Shown piece by piece: positions 58,608 through 64,000 of a stretch of DNA of 64,000 nt. Origin of the DNA: Saccoglossus kowalevskii (Eukaryota; Hemichordata; Enteropneusta; Harrimaniidae). The translations under genes were made by a program, and so were the position numbers. Below the pieces are notes generated by a model, which worked only from the letters and a program-made list of their open reading frames with translations, made no database searches and was not told the DNA's origin. The DNA lies in assembly GCF_000003605.2 (NCBI RefSeq), contig NW_003144786.1, positions 161,316 through 225,315 of the forward strand, in the 5' to 3' direction. Every line of letters starts with the position of its first letter. Position 1 is the stretch's first letter.

Positions 58608-61600
58608 GTCTTTGTAGACATTCCAACAGCAAACTCCAGGGCAGGTTTTGGAGTATGGTATCAACTTTGAATTAAACAAAGATCATGCAGCTGATGTCTT
58701 GTTTTTAAACTTGAAATATTAAACTAAATAATCATTACATTAAATCATTAGAGAAAAAATATTTGTCATTTTTAGTTTACACCACTCAAATGATCATTAT
58801 GTAAGAAACACTGGAAGACAAATTTATGAGTATGCTGTATAGAAATACCTGGCTTATATCTAGTATTCAGTGTGTTTTCAGTTTACTTTAATTATACCGA
58901 ACTAATAATGCATTAAAAAGGCTGGAATTTGGTGAAAATGTCAAATATACAAGTTTGTTGAGAATTAGCAAAAATTACATTATTTTCCTAATGGTAACAT
59001 TGTTTTGTCAGCGTTATATTTATGCCTTTGTATTATACCTATATTATGTATCCACTTTAAAGAGAGAAGACGTTGTATCAATTTTTTTTTAACTTATTCA
59101 ATTTTTTCCCCTTTAGTTCTTTTTGTATGTATTATTGCAGCTTCTATTAAGTTAGGATTTTGCTTTTTAATGTGAATGTGTACAGAGTTCGACACAGCTA
59201 TGTTGTTTGTGATTTCATATTGGCAATTAAGCCCACTTATTGTGTGTAATTGTTGCAAATGGACTGGAAATAAGATTTTCAAATCGCATTGTTGTAAATT
59301 CAGAAATTGAAATGTGTGACAGGTATAATGTAGATCCCTGTCCTCTGCTTGAAGTGTAACTGCCTCTAGATTCACATAACTTTTTAAGGGGAAATTTCAA
59401 CTATTGCCATAAAGTACAAAACTGGAAAAAATAATGTTTCAAGGTTCAAATTAAATTGATTACATGTTGAGTAAGGATCATCTTTGAGTTGTACTACCAG
59501 TGAAGCCTACCACTTACACAATTTGATTTGTGAAGCCAGATCAAAAATTGAAGTTTTTTTTTATGTCTATATTTGATCAGATTTCGGGGTTCTTAAGAAA
59601 TTTTATGAATACATTTCTAGTTTGTAGTAAAACTATTATACTATATTGTGTTTTTTTTCTTCTGAAGGATTTTTTTTTCTCACGTGATTTAATGATAGAT
59701 GCATAATGGCGGGTGTAAGGGTCAGAGTGATTCTCTGAATTTGTAAGGTCTTAAATGGTAATGGGCCTGTACCTTTGTATCTGAATTGCAGTGATTTATT
59801 AAATGTCACTTTCAAACCATGATGTATTCAGTTGAGTGTTTTTATTTCATTGTCAATGTCAGAGAAGATTCCATTATAAACCTTAAAATATATAACCCCC
59901 CCCCCCCTCCTCGGTAGAAATAAAGAACATGCATGGTGAATTTCTTTATGTAACCTTAGTTGTAATCCCCCACCCAATTCACACTTTAGAGAGATGGATA
60001 ACAAAGTTATGTCAAACTAATATGTTACATCAGCTAAATATGGTTATGAGCCAACTTTTTGGTTAGAATATAATCAAAATAATTGCATTTTATTACCTTG
60101 CTCGTACCATCAAAGATAGAAGAGAAAGGTATAAAGGGAAAAATTTTGTCCAGCGTTGTCGTTGTTATTGTTGTCGTTGTCTTCGTCGTTGTTGTTAATA
60201 ATTGTTATTGTGTGCATAATAACTTTATTAATTCTATTCCAAACTTCATCAAACTTGATCACCTTAATCATCAGTATAAAGTCTTCCCTGAGTTTGAACA
60301 ACAGATGTCCTGTATGAAATTATCATGCAAAAATTGAGAAAATCTGATAAAATATTTTGACTGTTTCTACTAGACTGATCACTGGTGATACACATCAAAA
60401 GTCACTGATCTCAATGGAAATATGCATTGTTGTATGTGTTCAATGAAGCAAATGATTTATCTTGTGATAATATCCTTGGTAATGTATCTCAGAATCCCAT
60501 ACTGGGTTTCAAAACCAACTCATGGAGAGATTGCACAGTCTGATACACATTTGCAAACCTACCAATAAAATCTTTACAGAAAACAAGATGTCAGAAAATT
60601 AATATAAGCACTCCTATGAACTGGGTGCCAAACTTTGATCAAGATCTGAAGCTAATAGAAAATCTGTTTAGTTCAAAGTTATCAAATCAAAAACAATACA
60701 TAAAAGGCAAAATATTTCATCCACATTTTAAAAAGAAAATTGTTCTAAAATATATGTATTCTGTATTTGACAAACAGTTCATTCGACAAATGAAAACTCA
60801 CAGGAATATGTTTCAGCTATTAGAATAGAATGATAGAGTTTTTATAATACTGGTTTAAAAACGCACTTCAAAGATTGCAGTGTTTGAAGATGTAGATTCT
60901 CAGGAGGCAACAGTACTGTTTTAGTTGATTTGCATACAAAGCAGAGCTTGCAACATGATAGCTATTCATAAGGGTGTTTTTTTTTTACTTTTCATATAAT
61001 ACAGTAGTCACACAATAAGGCAGCTCATATTTGTCTCAGTGAATTATTAATTTTTGACAGACACCTGTACAAAATACTTGGACAAAAGCCAGCTAAGATT
61101 TTCTGTTTTGCATGTTTTATGAATCTATTCACATCTAAATGCAGCACTTTTTTTTTTTTGCGATGAGGCATTTGTTTTTATACTAAAATATCTGAATTAC
61201 TTTGAATAAAGCTGGAAATTATGTCCCTTAAAATAATTAAACAAATAAGGCACCAATGTTTTTGTAAGATATTTACATCTTTTAAGGACATTCGGTAGAC
61301 TGATTCCCCACTGTTGGTTCAACCCCAAAATTTGTTTGTATTCAAAATTAATTATGACAATGCATATTTATATTGAAACAAACTATGATAAAGGGAATTA
61401 TATTATATAACAAAAGGCAATGTCACCATAGTTCAACTATGTTTAAAACTGAGCAGCCCAGTTCATTCTAACAGTTTTTATTCTAATATGAAAACAGTAG
61501 TAAGGGGTAACAAGATTATAAACTACATCGCACACAGAAAGTTGGATTATCTTTTGTCTTAGATAGGACTCATACTGATACATTCCTGTTTTTCTAATAT

Positions 61601-62317
61601 GAAAACAGTAAATGCTAACAAAATAAGCCGGTTTTTGTTTCTTTGTAACCTTTTTAAATTTTGTATATTATAACAATTAAATTGTTCATCTTATTTAGAA
61701 CAGATATAGCCTAGTCCATCTGTTATACTGTGACAAATATAATGTTGACACAGCATAACTTACCAAACATAAAAAAAAATAGCAATAAACTGATTCTATT
61801 TCCAAAATCATCAGTTATATGCATTACCCTCGGTAATGAGTTTTATTCTACTGGAGATTATGAACCACAGGTTAGTATCGGTACAACCCTGTTTTCTAGG
61901 TCTACAGTGGCAGCGACGGTGTGAATTTTTGCATGGGCGGGGGGGGTGAGATTTGCTCACCAACCATGTGCAACCTTACTATTGGTTCCGGGGGCATGCT
62001 CCCCCTTAAAAATTTAGACCCTCTGAAATGCTATTTCCTGCATTTTGAGGGACAAATCTTGCTCACAATCACAAAGGGTTTCATCTTTTGGAGGGAAGAC
62101 ACACCCTAAGCGGACAACCAACACCCCCCCTTGCTGTGTTATCCTGAACTTCCATTTGTATACGTTACATGACCTATATTTTATCAGCCGATTTTATGCT
62201 CGTAATGTGATGTGGTTGTCACCATTTGAGACATTCCTTAAGATGTAATGGAAAAAAAGCTTAAAACAAGATGATGCCTGTGTATGTCTATATGTGCATA
62301 CACAGTTGTGGTTTTTA

Positions 62318-62475
62318 TTAGTCCCCGTTCGGACAAAGTCCGAAAACGGGGACTTATAATTCGGTCTCCGTCCGTGCGTCCCGTGCGTACTGCGTCCGTC
62401 CGGAGTCATATCTCAGAATCCCTTGGACCGATTCCGTTCATTCTTTGCATGTGCCTCACGATTTGAACTGACGAT
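62318..62475 (+). mobile_element. Repeat family B, head only
   Basis: A strong hairpin at 62320-62354 (AGTCCCCGTT/AACGGGGACT plus GGAC/GTCC), then a CCGTCCGTGCGTCC simple-repeat stretch and ATCTCAGAATCCCTTGGACC. The homology ends soon after. Confidence 0.75.
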
Positions 62476-63764
62476 TCACATCTACGTCTCCTACCGCATG
62501 ATCTACTTTTTCATTATATTAACATTTTGAAAAGATTTTATCACTGAATGTAAAAATATTTGACATATTTATTTTAAATAACACACATTTTTTTCAACAG
62601 AAGCTTAGGATATCAGAAACAAATGAATTAAAAAAAAAACGCGGAATACCAACAATTTTGGTGTAAAATGTCGCCTGTGGCAGAGTCTAGTTGCAGCTCT
62701 CTGTGGCCGTGGCTCCCTAAGTCAAGAAGACTCTGCAAGGGAGAGTGGGTCATCTTGTTTTAATTAAGGTAGCAGGATAGTTTATTGGCATGACAAATGT
62801 AAACATCTATAATCTGATTAAAATTCACAAGAAACCATACAATCTGTGTATGTTTGGAAAGCCCCTGACTTGTACTTTTCTAGTACATGTATTAATATTT
62901 TGCGAATATTGTGTTTTAGCGTGATGTGATTCTGAAAATCGGCGGGGCTGATAATTAACTAAAGTGAATACATTTTTAAATGTCAGCTCAGCGGTTATTT
63001 ATGTGGCCAAAAACTTTACGCTGTTTTGAAACAAAGGTCATGAAGTTTAAATCCGTATTTCTATTTTTTGTTTTTCTGAAAATTACAAATTTCTGGCACG
63101 TTTTTTGGTGTTAAATTTGGTGTATACCGGTGGTTTGCGTGAGGTTTGTAAAATAACGCAATGTAAATACGGATATGAAGCCAAGATATAGGAGAGCCAG
63201 AAAAGCCAAACGGCGACATCGTAGCGCTACCCACTGAAACGTCATTTAAAATTGGGTAACAGTATTTGTCAGAAACCGAACACCGAGAAATCGGCACTTT
63301 TATGATTTTAAACGTCATTCAAGGTTAACTCCCGTTTTAGCAGCAAAATTTATATGAGCTGATAGTAAATAAATTACCTTGAAGGTTGTTTTCAAGAAAA
63401 ATCATGAATTGTCATTTATATCGGTAAAAAAACTGTATTTTTTACCGTTTTCTTTCACGCTATGGAGTTTTGAGACGTCTGTGCTGATAACGAACGATGA
63501 CGTCATTCATTCATTACAGCTAGGATTATGCAAAGTAGGCGGTTCTGTTTGCAGGTAGCAAACAACACAAATACTACACCAGGCAGTTGAAGTGTTTGTC
63601 AATATAGTGTAATTATTTGTTTGCCGTTTTATTTGCAAACTTATCTTCTCGAGTATTCCACGAGTTTCAAAGACTTCTAGAGACAGAAGAACACCTTCCG
63701 ACACTAATTATCAGACTCCCGCGAGTAAACTTGCACCGAATATGGTAGATAATGAAATGGCAAT

Positions 63765-63830
63765 ATCTCTCAATATGAACAAGTGCTTGTACTATATTAC
63801 TATAAACAAAACTATATATTTCAGATTTCA
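63765..63830 (+). repeat. Repeat family B, internal fragment
   Basis: CAATATCTCTCAATATGAAC and ACTATAAACAAAACTATATA match two separate parts of the 57960 copy, brought together. Confidence 0.6.
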
Positions 63831-64000
63831 GATTCACCCATTTATAGATACATTATTCCAATGTTTATATCTGTTACAAAGGCAAGACATAATGGGTTTT
63901 ATATAATAGTACATGCCATTTTATTTGTGCTTGTTTGGATAGAATTTCTTTGACATCCATCTCATTTTTATGTCCTCAAATGTCAATTCAACCAAATACA

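Larger units (their letters stand above)
56561..64000. other. Downstream DNA with no recognised gene
   Basis: Apart from the repeats listed, I see two acceptor-like short open segments (about 57161-57210 and 57324-57376) and an unassigned frame of 70 codons at 60616-60828. Nothing resembles a known family. Confidence 0.55.

Noticed and set aside
1-64000. CRISPR arrays, rRNA genes, operons or other prokaryotic features
   Set aside because: Spliced animal genes throughout; the regular repeats seen are a minisatellite and transposon cores.

Overview
The window is AT-rich animal DNA: spliced genes with short exons, long introns and GT-AG junctions, plus many dispersed repeats. Gene content (CLCA, EOGT, a TR2/TR4-type nuclear receptor) and repeat style suggest an invertebrate deuterostome. 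A hemichordate such as an acorn worm is my best guess, but the sequence does not prove it.

Layout. (1) Positions 40-6392, minus strand: the first seven coding exons of a CLCA-family protein, with the zinc-protease motif and a complete VWA metal site. The 3' end lies left of the window. (2) 6393-10940: intergenic, with one possible secreted-peptide exon (9387-9602, minus) that overlaps an inverted duplication. (3) 10949-34772, minus strand: a complete EOGT gene (ER-lumenal EGF-domain O-GlcNAc transferase, GT61 family). It has 15 coding exon positions, ends in KDEL, and probably has an upstream untranslated exon. One position is occupied by two adjacent homologous 93-nt exons of identical phase, a strong candidate for mutually exclusive splicing. 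(4) 34773-40840: intergenic, with a large foldback element, a decayed LINE and small MITEs. (5) About 40840-56537, plus strand: a complete NR2C (TR2/TR4) orphan nuclear receptor gene with a CCAAT/CRE promoter and nine coding exons, 630 residues. Two in-frame alternative splice sites would each add 15 residues. (6) 56540-64000: downstream DNA with more repeats and no recognised gene.

EOGT and NR2C are divergently transcribed, about 6 kb apart. CLCA and EOGT lie in tandem on the minus strand. The three products act in unrelated places (secreted/cell surface, ER lumen, nucleus), so I see no functional cluster.

Two dispersed repeat families have the same design: a terminal hairpin, a GTCC/GACG-type simple repeat, then tandem units of about 140-157 bp. 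Family B and one family A copy also show a tail with the motif repeated plus a small palindrome. This resembles the non-autonomous Helentron-associated elements called HINEs (the 'pearl' elements of bivalves, DINE-1 of flies). All exon coordinates were read by eye from splice sites, phase and recalled family alignments. No search or alignment program was run.
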